A stretch of 64,000 nucleotides of DNA from Chryseobacterium gleum (GTDB lineage: Bacteria; Bacteroidota; Bacteroidia; Flavobacteriales; Flavobacteriaceae), in the NCBI GenBank assembly GCA_945881885.1, contig CAMCVI010000008.1, positions 1 through 64,000 of the forward strand, given 5' to 3'. Position 1 is the first letter of the stretch. Each line of letters opens with the position of its first letter. This document shows positions 8,133-16,485 of the stretch, piece after piece. Under the pieces are notes generated by a model that was not told the origin of the DNA, ran no database searches, and saw only the letters and a program-made list of their open reading frames with translations. Both the position numbers and the translations under genes were made by a program.

Positions 8133-9185
8133 ATGGATTTTTATAAATTAGCAATAAAAGAAATCAAACGAGAAACAAAAAATGCGGTTTCTATCGTTTT
8201 TAATATTCCACAAGAACTAAAATCGGCTTACCAATTTATAGCGGGTCAATATGTAACCTTAAAACTTACTTTAGACGGCACAGAACTCCGTAGAGCTTAT
8301 TCTATTTGTTCTTCGCCAAAAAGTGGTGAAATGCGAATTGCTATAAAAGAAGTAAAAAGCGGCACTTTTTCAAGATTTGCCAATACAAAATTAGCTGTAG
8401 GCGATTTGTTAGAAGTCAGTATTCCCGAAGGAAAATTTACTTTTGAACCCAAACATGAACACCAAAAAAGCTATGCTGCTTTTGCAGCTGGAAGCGGAAT
8501 TACGCCAGTGCTGTCAATTGCAAAAAGCATGTTAGAAGAAGAACCAAATAGTACTTTTGTATTAATTTATGGCAACAAAGACGAATCAGAAACTATATTT
8601 CACGAGGAATTAAAGGCGCTTCAATTAAAAAATTTAGGTCGCTTTTTTGTGCATTCTGTTTACAGTCAAGCCAATATTGCTGGCGAATTGTTTGGTAGAA
8701 TTGACAAGTCAATTGTAAACACTGTTTTGAAAACCAAACATTCCGATAAAACCTTTTCTAAATTTTTCTTATGCGGACCAGAAGCCATGATACAAGTAGT
8801 TACGGCGACTTTAAAAGAAAATAATGTAGCTGAAAAAGACATCAAATTTGAATTATTTGGCACTTCATCTGCCTCAGAAAAGAAAGTTGATGCTGTAAAC
8901 GATGGCCATACAAACATTTCAATTACTGTAGATGCAGACGAAGTTACTTTTGAAATGAGTCAGAAACAAACGATTTTAGAAGCGGCTTTAAAACAAGGTA
9001 TAGATGTGCCTTATTCTTGTCAAGGCGGTATTTGTAGCAGCTGTATTTGTAGGGTTACAGAAGGAAGTGCTACCATGAAGAAAAACCAAATTTTAACAGA
9101 TAATGAAGTAGCTGAAGGATTGGTTTTGGCTTGTCAAGCGGTGCCAACATCCTCTGAAATTAAAATTAATTTTGATGATATTTAG
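8133..9185 (+). CDS. FAD/NAD(P)-dependent 2Fe-2S oxidoreductase, PaaE-like
   Basis: An electron-transfer protein moving electrons from NAD(P)H through FAD to a 2Fe-2S centre. Domains in order are the FAD barrel with RAYSICSSP (54-62), the NAD(P) domain with GSGITP (120-125) and CGPEAM (from 214), and a C-terminal plant-type ferredoxin with ligands C296, C301, C304 and C334. The architecture matches PaaE, the reductase of phenylacetyl-CoA epoxidase, and related hydroxylase reductases. No paaABCD genes are near, so its physiological partner is unknown. It is the second gene after the thioesterase, which may point to CoA-ester metabolism. Confidence 0.85.
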   Translation: MDFYKLAIKEIKRETKNAVSIVFNIPQELKSAYQFIAGQYVTLKLTLDGTELRRAYSICSSPKSGEMRIAIKEVKSGTFSRFANTKLAVGDLLEVSIPEGKFTFEPKHEHQKSYAAFAAGSGITPVLSIAKSMLEEEPNSTFVLIYGNKDESETIFHEELKALQLKNLGRFFVHSVYSQANIAGELFGRIDKSIVNTVLKTKHSDKTFSKFFLCGPEAMIQVVTATLKENNVAEKDIKFELFGTSSASEKKVDAVNDGHTNISITVDADEVTFEMSQKQTILEAALKQGIDVPYSCQGGICSSCICRVTEGSATMKKNQILTDNEVAEGLVLACQAVPTSSEIKINFDDI

Positions 9186-9205
9186 TCTTTAAAATATCCA
9201 ATAAA

Positions 9206-9246
9206 AAATTCCAAATTCCAATTTTATTTAAATAAGATTGGAATTT
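9206..9246. repeat. Heptamer inverted repeat between convergent genes
   Basis: AAATTCC occurs twice in tandem (9206-9219). AAATTCCAAT (9213-9222) pairs with ATTGGAATTT (9237-9246) over 10 bp, with T and A tracts around it. It probably terminates both the reductase gene and the GT9 gene, whose last codons it overlaps. The same heptamer element recurs at 32872 and 45067. Confidence 0.7.
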
Positions 9247-10259
9247 ATTTTTTCAATAACCTTTGAAGGTAAAATCGTTCGCATTGCATTTTCATAACCT
9301 GCTACTTTTTTATTTCCGTAAACCGAAGTAGGTAAAAATGGATATTGTTTTCTATCTGAAGTCAAACTAAAATCATCTGGTTGATGAAACGGTTGAAATC
9401 CTGCAAAAGGATGTGTGGCGCCCCAAAGCGAGATTACTTTTACGCCCAACATAGCGGCAATATGCGCATTTCCAGAATCCATAGATAACATTACATTTAA
9501 ATTAGAAATAATGGCTAATTCTTCTTTTAAATTGGTTTGTCCTGCCAAAACAATCACGTTTTTATAATTGTTTTTTAACTGATGTAGCTTCTTAATTTCT
9601 TCGCTACCTCCACCAAATAATAAAATTTTATTTGAAGTGTTTTTGGCTAATTCATCTATTACTTGTTGCATCAAATCTGTTGGGTAGACTTTACTTTCGT
9701 ATTGTGCAAAAGGTGCCATTCCAATCCAATTTTCTGCTTTTTTACCAGTAATTTTTATTATATCTTCGGATAAAATATATTTTTCTGGAAATGTAGGTGA
9801 TTCTAAATGTAAAGGAAAACCTAATTTTTCAAATGTTTCAACATGTCGATCGAACATTGATTTTATTGGAGAAATAGTTTTAATGGCTAACTTTGTAAGT
9901 GCTTTTTTATCTTGTCTGCCTTTATCTGTAGTAGCAGTTTTTTTGCCATTTAAAGCGAAAAGTGTTGTGATAATTTTTGATCGTAAGACATTATGTAAAT
10001 CGGCAACGGCATCAATATTTAGTTTTCGCAAATCGGAAAATAAACGTAAAAGTCCTAAAAAACCTTGGTGTCTTTCTTTTAAATTAATTGGGAAAAAAGT
10101 TATGTTTTCAATATCGTCAAAAAACGGTTTAAAAAACGGACGAGAAACTACTGTGATTTTCACGTTAGGATATTGCAAAGAAAAAGCTCTCAGTACAGGA
10201 ACTGTCATAGCGACATCGCCCATAGCTGAAAGCCGAATAACTAAAATGTGAAAAGACAT
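9228..10259 (-). CDS. Glycosyltransferase family 9 (heptosyltransferase-like)
   Basis: Probably adds a sugar to lipopolysaccharide core or another surface glycan in the cytoplasm. The 343-residue protein has the GT9 fold: IRLSAMGDVAMTVPVLRAF at the N-terminus, an ADLHNVLRS segment, and the nucleotide-sugar-binding region MLSMDSGNAHIAAMLGVKVISLWGATHP. The donor need not be ADP-heptose. It starts directly after the DUF4254 gene, with no spacer, so the two form an operon. The 3' end overlaps a palindromic repeat. Confidence 0.88.
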   Translation of the reverse strand: MSFHILVIRLSAMGDVAMTVPVLRAFSLQYPNVKITVVSRPFFKPFFDDIENITFFPINLKERHQGFLGLLRLFSDLRKLNIDAVADLHNVLRSKIITTLFALNGKKTATTDKGRQDKKALTKLAIKTISPIKSMFDRHVETFEKLGFPLHLESPTFPEKYILSEDIIKITGKKAENWIGMAPFAQYESKVYPTDLMQQVIDELAKNTSNKILLFGGGSEEIKKLHQLKNNYKNVIVLAGQTNLKEELAIISNLNVMLSMDSGNAHIAAMLGVKVISLWGATHPFAGFQPFHQPDDFSLTSDRKQYPFLPTSVYGNKKVAGYENAMRTILPSKVIEKINSNLI

Positions 10260-10865
10260 TTATTTTTTATTTTGATACAAAACTGGATTCAAATCTTCGT
10301 CGTTGTACATTTTCATTTGTTTGTACACCTTCATGAATTTATCGCCATTTTCAATATCTTCCACTAATTGACTAATGGAAATAAACATATCATTTTTTTG
10401 ATCTAACAATACATTTAATTTTTCTTGGCATTTTGCCCGGTGTTCAGCAGTGGCTTCTTCGCGAGTAGCTTCTTCATTCATGTGGTAAATTTTCAATGCT
10501 AAAATAGATAATCTATCAATTGCCCAAGCCGGACTTTCGGTATTAATTCTGGCATTTGGTTTCACTTGAACGTGTGCATATTTTTGTAGAAAATAACCAT
10601 CAATATATTCCACCATATCAGTTCTAACCTGGTTAGAGGCATCAATTTTGCGTTTTAAGTCTAACGCTGCAACTGGATTAATATTTGGGTCGCGCACAAT
10701 ATCTTCATAATGCCATTGCACCGTATCCACCCAGTTTTTGGCAAATAACAAATGCTCTACTGACCCTTTTTCGTAAGGATTAACTACTGGCTGATATACA
10801 TCATCAATAACATGATACACTTTTATAGCTTGTTCAAAAATGGGAAAGGCGAATTCTGCAAACAT
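10260..10865 (-). CDS. DUF4254 domain protein
   Basis: A 201-residue, largely alpha-helical protein without signal peptide or membrane helix. The pattern, with VQWHYEDIVRDPNINP and an internal RLSILALKIYHM, is that of the Bacteroidetes family DUF4254, whose function is not known. It immediately precedes the GT9 glycosyltransferase, which starts at the base after its stop codon. This suggests a link to lipopolysaccharide or other glycan assembly. A TATTTTTG element (complement of 10884-10891) lies just upstream of its start. Confidence 0.75.
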   Translation of the reverse strand: MFAEFAFPIFEQAIKVYHVIDDVYQPVVNPYEKGSVEHLLFAKNWVDTVQWHYEDIVRDPNINPVAALDLKRKIDASNQVRTDMVEYIDGYFLQKYAHVQVKPNARINTESPAWAIDRLSILALKIYHMNEEATREEATAEHRAKCQEKLNVLLDQKNDMFISISQLVEDIENGDKFMKVYKQMKMYNDEDLNPVLYQNKK

Positions 10866-10883
10866 AGTTTCTGATTTAATTTA

Positions 10884-10891
10884 CAAAAATA
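10884..10891 (-). promoter_or_regulatory. Promoter of the DUF4254-GT9 operon, -7 element
   Basis: The minus strand reads TATTTTTG, matching TANNTTTG, 18 bp before the DUF4254 ATG. Confidence 0.45.
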
Positions 10892-10934
10892 AGGATTTTT
10901 TGTACTTTTAACCATAAATTACAAATTATCTCAC

Positions 10935-11588
10935 ATGAATATTCAATATATTTCCGAAGAAAATAGTGTTTTAAATCAGTTTTTAAATCAAATTAGAGCG
11001 GTAAGCGTTCAAAAAGATGCCATGCGTTTCAGGAGAAACATGGAGCGGATTGGTGAAATTTTGGCTTATGAAATTAGTAAAAAACTAACGTATAATAATG
11101 TAGCCGTAAACACTCCGTTAGGTATAAAAAACACTTCAGAAATAGAAAACAAAATAGTATTGTGTTCTATTCTGAGAGCCGGTTTGACATTACATCAAGG
11201 TTTTTTAAACTATTTTGATGCCGCCGAAAATGGTTTTATTTCGGCTTATAGAAATCATTATAATTCGGATGAAAATTTCGATATTTTGGTGGAATACCAA
11301 GCTGTGCCGAACATGAATAATAAAACATTAATTTTAGTAGATCCAATGTTAGCAACCGGACAATCATTAGTTGCTGTTTTAAATAAAATTTTAGCTGCGC
11401 AACAGCCAAAAGAAATCCATATTGCGGTAGTTATTGCTGCTCCAGAAGGCATTAAATACTTGGAAGAAAATTTGCCAGAAAACTGCCATTTATGGGTAGC
11501 TTCATTAGACGAAAAGTTAAATGAAAAAAACTATATTATTCCTGGTTTAGGTGACGCGGGAGATTTAGCGTATGGAAATAAATTATAA
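10935..11588 (+). CDS. upp: Uracil phosphoribosyltransferase
   Basis: Converts uracil and PRPP to UMP in pyrimidine salvage. The PRPP-binding loop is VDPMLATGQS (135-144), and the uracil-binding C-terminus IIPGLGDAGDLAYG is intact. At 217 residues it has the usual length. The last 6 bp overlap the 3' end of the convergent DUF6427 gene, so no separate terminator fits between them. A TACTTTTA element at 10903-10910 could be its -7. Confidence 0.95.
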   Translation: MNIQYISEENSVLNQFLNQIRAVSVQKDAMRFRRNMERIGEILAYEISKKLTYNNVAVNTPLGIKNTSEIENKIVLCSILRAGLTLHQGFLNYFDAAENGFISAYRNHYNSDENFDILVEYQAVPNMNNKTLILVDPMLATGQSLVAVLNKILAAQQPKEIHIAVVIAAPEGIKYLEENLPENCHLWVASLDEKLNEKNYIIPGLGDAGDLAYGNKL

Positions 11589-12509
11589 TTGAACAAAAAA
11601 GAAAAACAATCCCACGCCTAACAACAAGTATAAAGACACTTCTTTGTAAATAGAATTCTTCATTTTTTCGAACATATTTGCGCCTAAAATAGCCAGCGGC
11701 GCAAAAGTATATATAAGTAAATCGTTAGATTTATTAGTAGAAAAAACATAAATACCCACAGCTAAAAGAAAAGCGAAATAAACTTGTTTGTATGACGACT
11801 GCATATTTAAAGGTTTGTTTTGATAGTCGATTGTTTGGGAAGCAAAAAACAACACGGCAATAGAAACAAATATGGACAATGCCATGTTTTGATACACATT
11901 TTTAAATTCAAAAAAGTTAAAACTTACCTGAAAAACAGCTTTATTAATGGAATAGTTATCAAATAATATTAAGCTGGTAGCAATATATAAAATCCAAACA
12001 CAAAGAAATGATATAAAAGGTAAAATCCAGTTTTTATATTCTTTCCCCGAGTGAAAAATAATTGAAATAAAAACTAAAACAATATATAAAATACTCCAAA
12101 AGTGAAAAATAGCAGAAAGGAAAATCCAGAAAGAAGCGTCAAATATTTTTTCCTTTGATGAATTTAATGTTTTTAAAGAAATTAACCTTCTCAAAGCCAA
12201 CAACAAAAACACATTTGATAACACAATTTTAATGTTATTTAATACCGTTGGAAATAATAATATAAAAACTAGAAACAATAGTATTGCATAATTATCGTTT
12301 TGAGTTAAGGTGTTTTTAAGTGAAATAAAGTTTACTAGAAAAAATGAACCTAGAATTAATACAAAAACGCCAATTTTTGCAAACAGGTCACCCGTTGTAA
12401 ATTGTTCATTTGAAAGGCGGATTTGGTACACAAAAAAGCAAGAAAACAACATTATTAATACTAATACGTAATTTATTGGTCGAGTTTTACTAAAAAGACT
12501 TGCAATCAT
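11583..12509 (-). CDS. Polytopic membrane protein, DUF6427-like
   Basis: A 308-residue protein with roughly eight to ten hydrophobic segments spread over its whole length (for example VLVLIMLFSCFFVYQI and LLLGVGLFFFFVQL at the end). There is no soluble domain and no motif I can tie to a reaction. From memory it matches the flavobacterial family DUF6427, usually found beside upp and purD as here. The general look is like small Wzy or glucosyltransferase-type membrane proteins, but that is only a resemblance. It is convergent with upp (6-bp overlap) and divergent from the DUF6341-like gene. Confidence 0.65.
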   Translation of the reverse strand: MIASLFSKTRPINYVLVLIMLFSCFFVYQIRLSNEQFTTGDLFAKIGVFVLILGSFFLVNFISLKNTLTQNDNYAILLFLVFILLFPTVLNNIKIVLSNVFLLLALRRLISLKTLNSSKEKIFDASFWIFLSAIFHFWSILYIVLVFISIIFHSGKEYKNWILPFISFLCVWILYIATSLILFDNYSINKAVFQVSFNFFEFKNVYQNMALSIFVSIAVLFFASQTIDYQNKPLNMQSSYKQVYFAFLLAVGIYVFSTNKSNDLLIYTFAPLAILGANMFEKMKNSIYKEVSLYLLLGVGLFFFFVQL

Positions 12510-12529
12510 AAAGATATTTTATATTTTTG
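12500..12529 (+). promoter_or_regulatory. Promoter of the DUF6341-like gene
   Basis: TTG at 12500-12502 and TATTTTTG at 12522-12529, spacing 19 bp. The sequence after the -7 (TTTGTAGTGTAAAT) is identical to that after the tatA -7. Confidence 0.6.
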
Positions 12530-12553
12530 TAGTGTAAATATAATCATAAAAAA

Positions 12554-12787
12554 ATGAAAGCATTTTTCGAAGCAATACAATTTTTATTTGTTGAAGTACT
12601 TTTTGTACCAATGGACCTTTTAAGAAGTTTAGAATTAACAAATTGGTGGGGTGCAAATATTATCAACTGGGTATTTATTGGTATTTGTTGTTATTGGACA
12701 GTATACTGGACAAAACAATTACAAATTTTCAAAAAATCTGGAGCAGATGAACAAGACACCACTGCACACTCTTTCTTAACTAAATAA
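12554..12787 (+). CDS. Small membrane protein, DUF6341-like
   Basis: A 77-residue protein with a membrane helix at about 30-50 (WWGANIINWVFIGICCYWTVYW), an amphipathic start (MKAFFEAIQFLFVEVLFVPM) and a polar tail ending DTTAHSFLTK. From memory it belongs to the flavobacterial family DUF6341. Its function is unknown. It has its own consensus promoter and lies between a divergent DUF6427-like gene and the convergent purD. The conserved small size argues for a real gene rather than a chance reading frame. Confidence 0.75.
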   Translation: MKAFFEAIQFLFVEVLFVPMDLLRSLELTNWWGANIINWVFIGICCYWTVYWTKQLQIFKKSGADEQDTTAHSFLTK

Positions 12788-12796
12788 AAAATAATA

Positions 12797-12817
12797 GGTT
12801 CGATTATAAATCGAACC
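12797..12817 (-). terminator. purD terminator hairpin
   Basis: GGTTCGAT (12797-12804) and ATCGAACC (12810-12817) form an 8-bp stem that includes the purD stop codon region. On the minus strand it is followed by TATTATTTTTT. Confidence 0.55.
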
Positions 12818-14075
12818 CAATATCTTTTCTATAATTCATCTTATCAAACTTTATATTTTCTATTGTTTGATAAGATTTTTTTGTGGCGGCTGTAAAGGTA
12901 TTACCAAAAGAAGTTACTGCCAATACTCGGCCACCGTTAGATACAATTTTTCCGTTTTCTTCTTTAGTTCCCGCATGAAAAATTAAAGAATCTGTTTTAC
13001 TATCTAACCCAAAAATTTCTTTTCCTTTTTGGAATTCTTCTGGGTAGCCGCCCGAAACAACTACAACAGTTGCGGCTGTTCTTTCGTCTATATCCAAATC
13101 AAAATCGGCTAATTTTTCAGTAGCTACAGCTTGAAACAAAGCTACTAAATCGCTATTAATTCTTGGGATAACCACTTCTGTTTCTGGATCGCCCATTCTA
13201 ACGTTATATTCAATCACAAACGGATTGTCGCCTACTTTTATCAAGCCAATAAATACAAAGCCTTTGTATTCAATATTGTCTTTTTTTAAACCGTTAATTG
13301 TTGGAATTACAATTTGATCTTCAATTTTTTTCATCAAAGTTGCATCTGCAAATGGAACTGGAGAAATGGCGCCCATTCCACCTGTGTTTAAACCGGTATC
13401 GCCTTCACCAATTCGTTTGTAATCTTTTGCTGTGGGTAATATTTTATAATTTTTTCCATCTGTTAGCACGAAACAACTTAATTCAATTCCGTCTAAAAAC
13501 TCTTCAATTACAACTTTTGCGCTAGCTGCCCCAAATTTCGCATCCACTAACATGGCTTTCAATTCGTCTTTTGCAGCTTGCAAATCGTTTAGAATTACTA
13601 CGCCTTTTCCGGCGGCTAAACCATCTGCTTTTAGAACATATGGTGGCGAAAGTGATTCTAAAAAAGCATATCCTTTTTCAACAGTTTGTGAAGTAAAACT
13701 TTCATACTTTGCAGTTGGAATGTTGTTTTTTACTAAAAATTCTTTGGCAAACTCTTTACTTCCTTCTAATTGCGCTCCTAATTTAGAAGGTCCAATTACA
13801 GGAATATGTGAAATTTGAATATCGTTTTTAAAGAAATCATAAATTCCGTTTACTAAAGGGTCTTCTGGACCGACAACAACCATTTCGATTGCGTTGGCTA
13901 AAACAAAATGTTTCACCGTTTCAAAATCGTTTGGATTCATCGCAATATTGGTTGCTATTTGATTGGTTCCTGCGTTTCCAGGCGCTACAAAAAGTTGATG
14001 GCATAATGGGCTTTGAGTCATTTTCCAAGCAAAAGCGTGTTCTCTTCCGCCAGATCCTAAAAGTAAAATATTCAT
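12804..14075 (-). CDS. purD: Phosphoribosylamine--glycine ligase
   Basis: GAR synthetase, the second step of purine synthesis, joining phosphoribosylamine and glycine with ATP. The 423 residues show the N-domain LLGSGGREHAFAWK, the ATP-grasp core (YVLKADGLAAGKGVVI, LNTGGMGAISP, EYNVRMGDPETEVVIPR) and a complete C-terminal domain. The N-terminal domain includes VVGPEDPL. It is monocistronic here, with a -7 element TATTTTTG (complement of 14096-14103) 20 bp before the ATG. No PurR-type operator was recognised. Confidence 0.96.
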   Translation of the reverse strand: MNILLLGSGGREHAFAWKMTQSPLCHQLFVAPGNAGTNQIATNIAMNPNDFETVKHFVLANAIEMVVVGPEDPLVNGIYDFFKNDIQISHIPVIGPSKLGAQLEGSKEFAKEFLVKNNIPTAKYESFTSQTVEKGYAFLESLSPPYVLKADGLAAGKGVVILNDLQAAKDELKAMLVDAKFGAASAKVVIEEFLDGIELSCFVLTDGKNYKILPTAKDYKRIGEGDTGLNTGGMGAISPVPFADATLMKKIEDQIVIPTINGLKKDNIEYKGFVFIGLIKVGDNPFVIEYNVRMGDPETEVVIPRINSDLVALFQAVATEKLADFDLDIDERTAATVVVVSGGYPEEFQKGKEIFGLDSKTDSLIFHAGTKEENGKIVSNGGRVLAVTSFGNTFTAATKKSYQTIENIKFDKMNYRKDIGFDL

Positions 14076-14095
14076 GGGTTTTGATTTTATTGGTG

Positions 14096-14103
14096 CAAAA
14101 ATA
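14096..14103 (-). promoter_or_regulatory. purD promoter, -7 element
   Basis: The minus strand reads TATTTTTG, 20 bp before the purD start. Confidence 0.5.
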
Positions 14104-14141
14104 GCCGTTTTTAATAAGAATTGTTTTGCTTTGAATTGAAT

Positions 14142-15494
14142 TTAATATGCTTTTTCTTCGCCTTTAATGGTATTAATAACTGTTTTATTTATGATTTTTA
14201 AATCTAACAAAATAGACCAATTTTCTAGATAAAAAATATCGAATTTCACTCTATTTACAATGTCTTTTTCGGTTTCGACCTCTCCTCTGCAGCCGTTTAT
14301 TTGAGCTAAACCGGTAATTCCTGGTTTAATAAAGTGTCTGACCATAAACTTATCAACGCTTTTGGCGTACATTTCGGTGTGACTAACCATGTGAGGTCTT
14401 GGTCCTACAACTGACATGTCGCCTAATAATACGTTGTAAAATTGTGGCAGCTCATCAATACTAAATTTTCTTATAATTCTCCCGAATTTAGTAACTCTTG
14501 GATCGTTTCTTTGAACTTGTTCTAAATCAGCTTTTGAATTCAATTGCATGGATCTGAATTTATAACAATAAAACTCTTTATAGTTTAATCCGTTTCTTCT
14601 TTGTTTAAAGAAAACGGGGCCTTTTGATTCCATTTTTATTAGTAAGGCGATTAAAGGTGTTAACCACGACAAAAGCAGTAAAATTACTAGTATTGAAAAC
14701 ACAACATCAAACAAATGTTTGATTCTTTTGTTAATTACTTTATCTAATGGAATGGTTCTTAAAGAAATAATGGGCACATAACCATAATATTCTACAGCTA
14801 AGTTGCGTAACATTCTGTTTTTGCTATCTGGCAGCAATTTTATGGTTTTAAGATTGTTGTCTGCAAAATGTATCAGGCTGTCTAAATCTGTAGTGTTAAG
14901 GGTATTTAACGAACCATAAATTTCATCCACATTGTTTTTGGTTACAAACTCATAACATGCTTTAATTTCTTCTTTTTTATTTACCTTTAAATTAAAAACA
15001 TGCATTAAATTATAGCCATAATTTGGATTGGTAGTAAAAAATAATTTTAATTCTTCAACATCTTTTCCATTACCTAAAATGATTACGTTTCTTAAATTTC
15101 CACCGTACAATAAACGGTATTTTTTAAGTAAGAAAAATATTGAAAACTTAACAAACCCAACAGAAATGATGGCAAAAATAATATAGTTCCAAACTTCTTC
15201 TGGTGTAACATATTTATACTTATAACCAACATATGCAAATGTGATTAAACTAATAAAAACGAATTGCTTAAAAAGTTTTCCTAGAATTGTAATTTCTTTA
15301 GTAAACCTGTATACTTCGTAATACCCTGAATAATAAGAGATAACTATCCACGAAACCGATAAAATAGTGTGATAACCAAAATTACTCATAGCAGAACGAA
15401 GACAAACTAAAATTAATAGATTTATCAAAAATAAATCTATCAAGATAATTAGTGGTCTAATAAATCCTGAATATCTTCCTGTTTTTGGCTTCAA
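14142..15494 (-). CDS. Undecaprenyl-phosphate sugar phosphotransferase (WcaJ/WbaP-like)
   Basis: Starts surface-polysaccharide synthesis by moving a sugar-1-phosphate from a UDP-sugar to undecaprenyl phosphate at the inner membrane. The 450-residue protein has about four N-terminal membrane helices (to about 125), a CoA-binding-like middle domain (135-235), a fifth membrane segment (about 262-288) and the catalytic bacterial sugar transferase domain with KFRSM (312-316), DELPQ (347-351) and VVGPRPHM (362-369). It is the last gene of the leftward locus, 1 bp after the UXS gene. The sugar cannot be read from the sequence. Confidence 0.92.
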   Translation of the reverse strand: MKPKTGRYSGFIRPLIILIDLFLINLLILVCLRSAMSNFGYHTILSVSWIVISYYSGYYEVYRFTKEITILGKLFKQFVFISLITFAYVGYKYKYVTPEEVWNYIIFAIISVGFVKFSIFFLLKKYRLLYGGNLRNVIILGNGKDVEELKLFFTTNPNYGYNLMHVFNLKVNKKEEIKACYEFVTKNNVDEIYGSLNTLNTTDLDSLIHFADNNLKTIKLLPDSKNRMLRNLAVEYYGYVPIISLRTIPLDKVINKRIKHLFDVVFSILVILLLLSWLTPLIALLIKMESKGPVFFKQRRNGLNYKEFYCYKFRSMQLNSKADLEQVQRNDPRVTKFGRIIRKFSIDELPQFYNVLLGDMSVVGPRPHMVSHTEMYAKSVDKFMVRHFIKPGITGLAQINGCRGEVETEKDIVNRVKFDIFYLENWSILLDLKIINKTVINTIKGEEKAY

Positions 15495-15495
15495 A

Positions 15496-16479
15496 TTAAT
15501 AAATGTATTTTGAAAAATCTTTGTGTTCTTCTTTGGCTAATTCTTCTGGCGAAAGTGATTTAAAATACTCGTAAGTAATTTTCATGCCTTCTTCTCTTTT
15601 TACTTTAGCCGTCCAACCTAAAATTTCTTTTGCTTTAGTAGTGTCTGGCTGGCGTTGCATAGGGTCGTTTAAAGGTAAATCTTTATAAATTACTTTTTGA
15701 TTTGTACCCGTTAATTTGATAATTTCTTCAGCAAAATCAGAAATAGTAATTTCGTCTGGATTTCCAATATTAACAGGCAAATGATAATCGGATAGTAATA
15801 ACCTATAAATGCCTTCCACTTGGTCTGTTACATAACAAAAAGAGCGGGTTTGACTTCCGTCTCCAAAAATTGTTAAGTCTTCACCACGAAGCGCTTGTCC
15901 AATAAATGCTGGGATAACTCGTCCGTCGTTTAATCGCATTCTTGGACCGTAAGTATTAAAAATACGAACAATTCTGGTTTCCACGCCGTGAAAAGTATGA
16001 TAGGCCATAGTAATGGACTCTTGAAAACGTTTAGCTTCGTCATACACACCTCTTGGTCCAATAGTGTTTACGTTTCCATAATACTCTTCTGTTTGAGGGT
16101 GTACTAGTGGATCGCCATAGACTTCAGAAGTTGAGGCAATAAGAATTCTTGCTTTTTTAACTCTTGCTAAGCCCAATAAATTGTGAGTGCCTAAAGACCC
16201 TACTTTTAAGGTTTGAATAGGTATTTTTAAATAATCAATAGGACTAGCTGGAGAAGCAAAATGAAGAATATAATCTAATTCACCCGGAACATGAACAAAT
16301 TTAGTAACATCGTGGTGGTAAAATTCAAAGTTTTTTTCTTTAAATAAATGCGCGATGTTTTTTAAATCGCCTGTTATTAAATTATCCATTCCAATTACGA
16401 AATAGCCTTCTGCCAAAAAACGGTCGCATAAATGAGAACCTAAAAATCCTGCAGCGCCTGTAATTAATATTCTTTTCAT
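15496..16479 (-). CDS. UDP-glucuronate decarboxylase (UDP-xylose synthase) family
   Basis: Extended short-chain dehydrogenase expected to turn UDP-glucuronate into UDP-xylose with bound NAD. The nucleotide motif is GAAGFLGS (8-15), catalytic residues are Y146 and K150 (YDEAK) with the upstream STSEVYGDP strand, and the UXS-type segments [16 protein letters not shown] and [12 protein letters not shown] are present. At 327 residues it is complete. It lies between a Wzy-like gene (6 bp away) and the initiating transferase (1 bp), so it is part of the same transcript. No UDP-glucose dehydrogenase gene is in the window to supply UDP-glucuronate. Confidence 0.85.
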   Translation of the reverse strand: MKRILITGAAGFLGSHLCDRFLAEGYFVIGMDNLITGDLKNIAHLFKEKNFEFYHHDVTKFVHVPGELDYILHFASPASPIDYLKIPIQTLKVGSLGTHNLLGLARVKKARILIASTSEVYGDPLVHPQTEEYYGNVNTIGPRGVYDEAKRFQESITMAYHTFHGVETRIVRIFNTYGPRMRLNDGRVIPAFIGQALRGEDLTIFGDGSQTRSFCYVTDQVEGIYRLLLSDYHLPVNIGNPDEITISDFAEEIIKLTGTNQKVIYKDLPLNDPMQRQPDTTKAKEILGWTAKVKREEGMKITYEYFKSLSPEELAKEEHKDFSKYIY

Positions 16480-16485
16480 TAAATT

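Noticed and set aside
8133..9185. Calling the reductase paaE outright
   Set aside because: No phenylacetate epoxidase genes are nearby, and the architecture is shared by many hydroxylase reductases.
9883..10251. Open frame opposite the GT9 gene
   Set aside because: Fully antisense to a well-supported gene and without a family signature.
13298..14104. Several plus-strand open frames opposite purD
   Set aside because: They are antisense shadows of a highly conserved enzyme.
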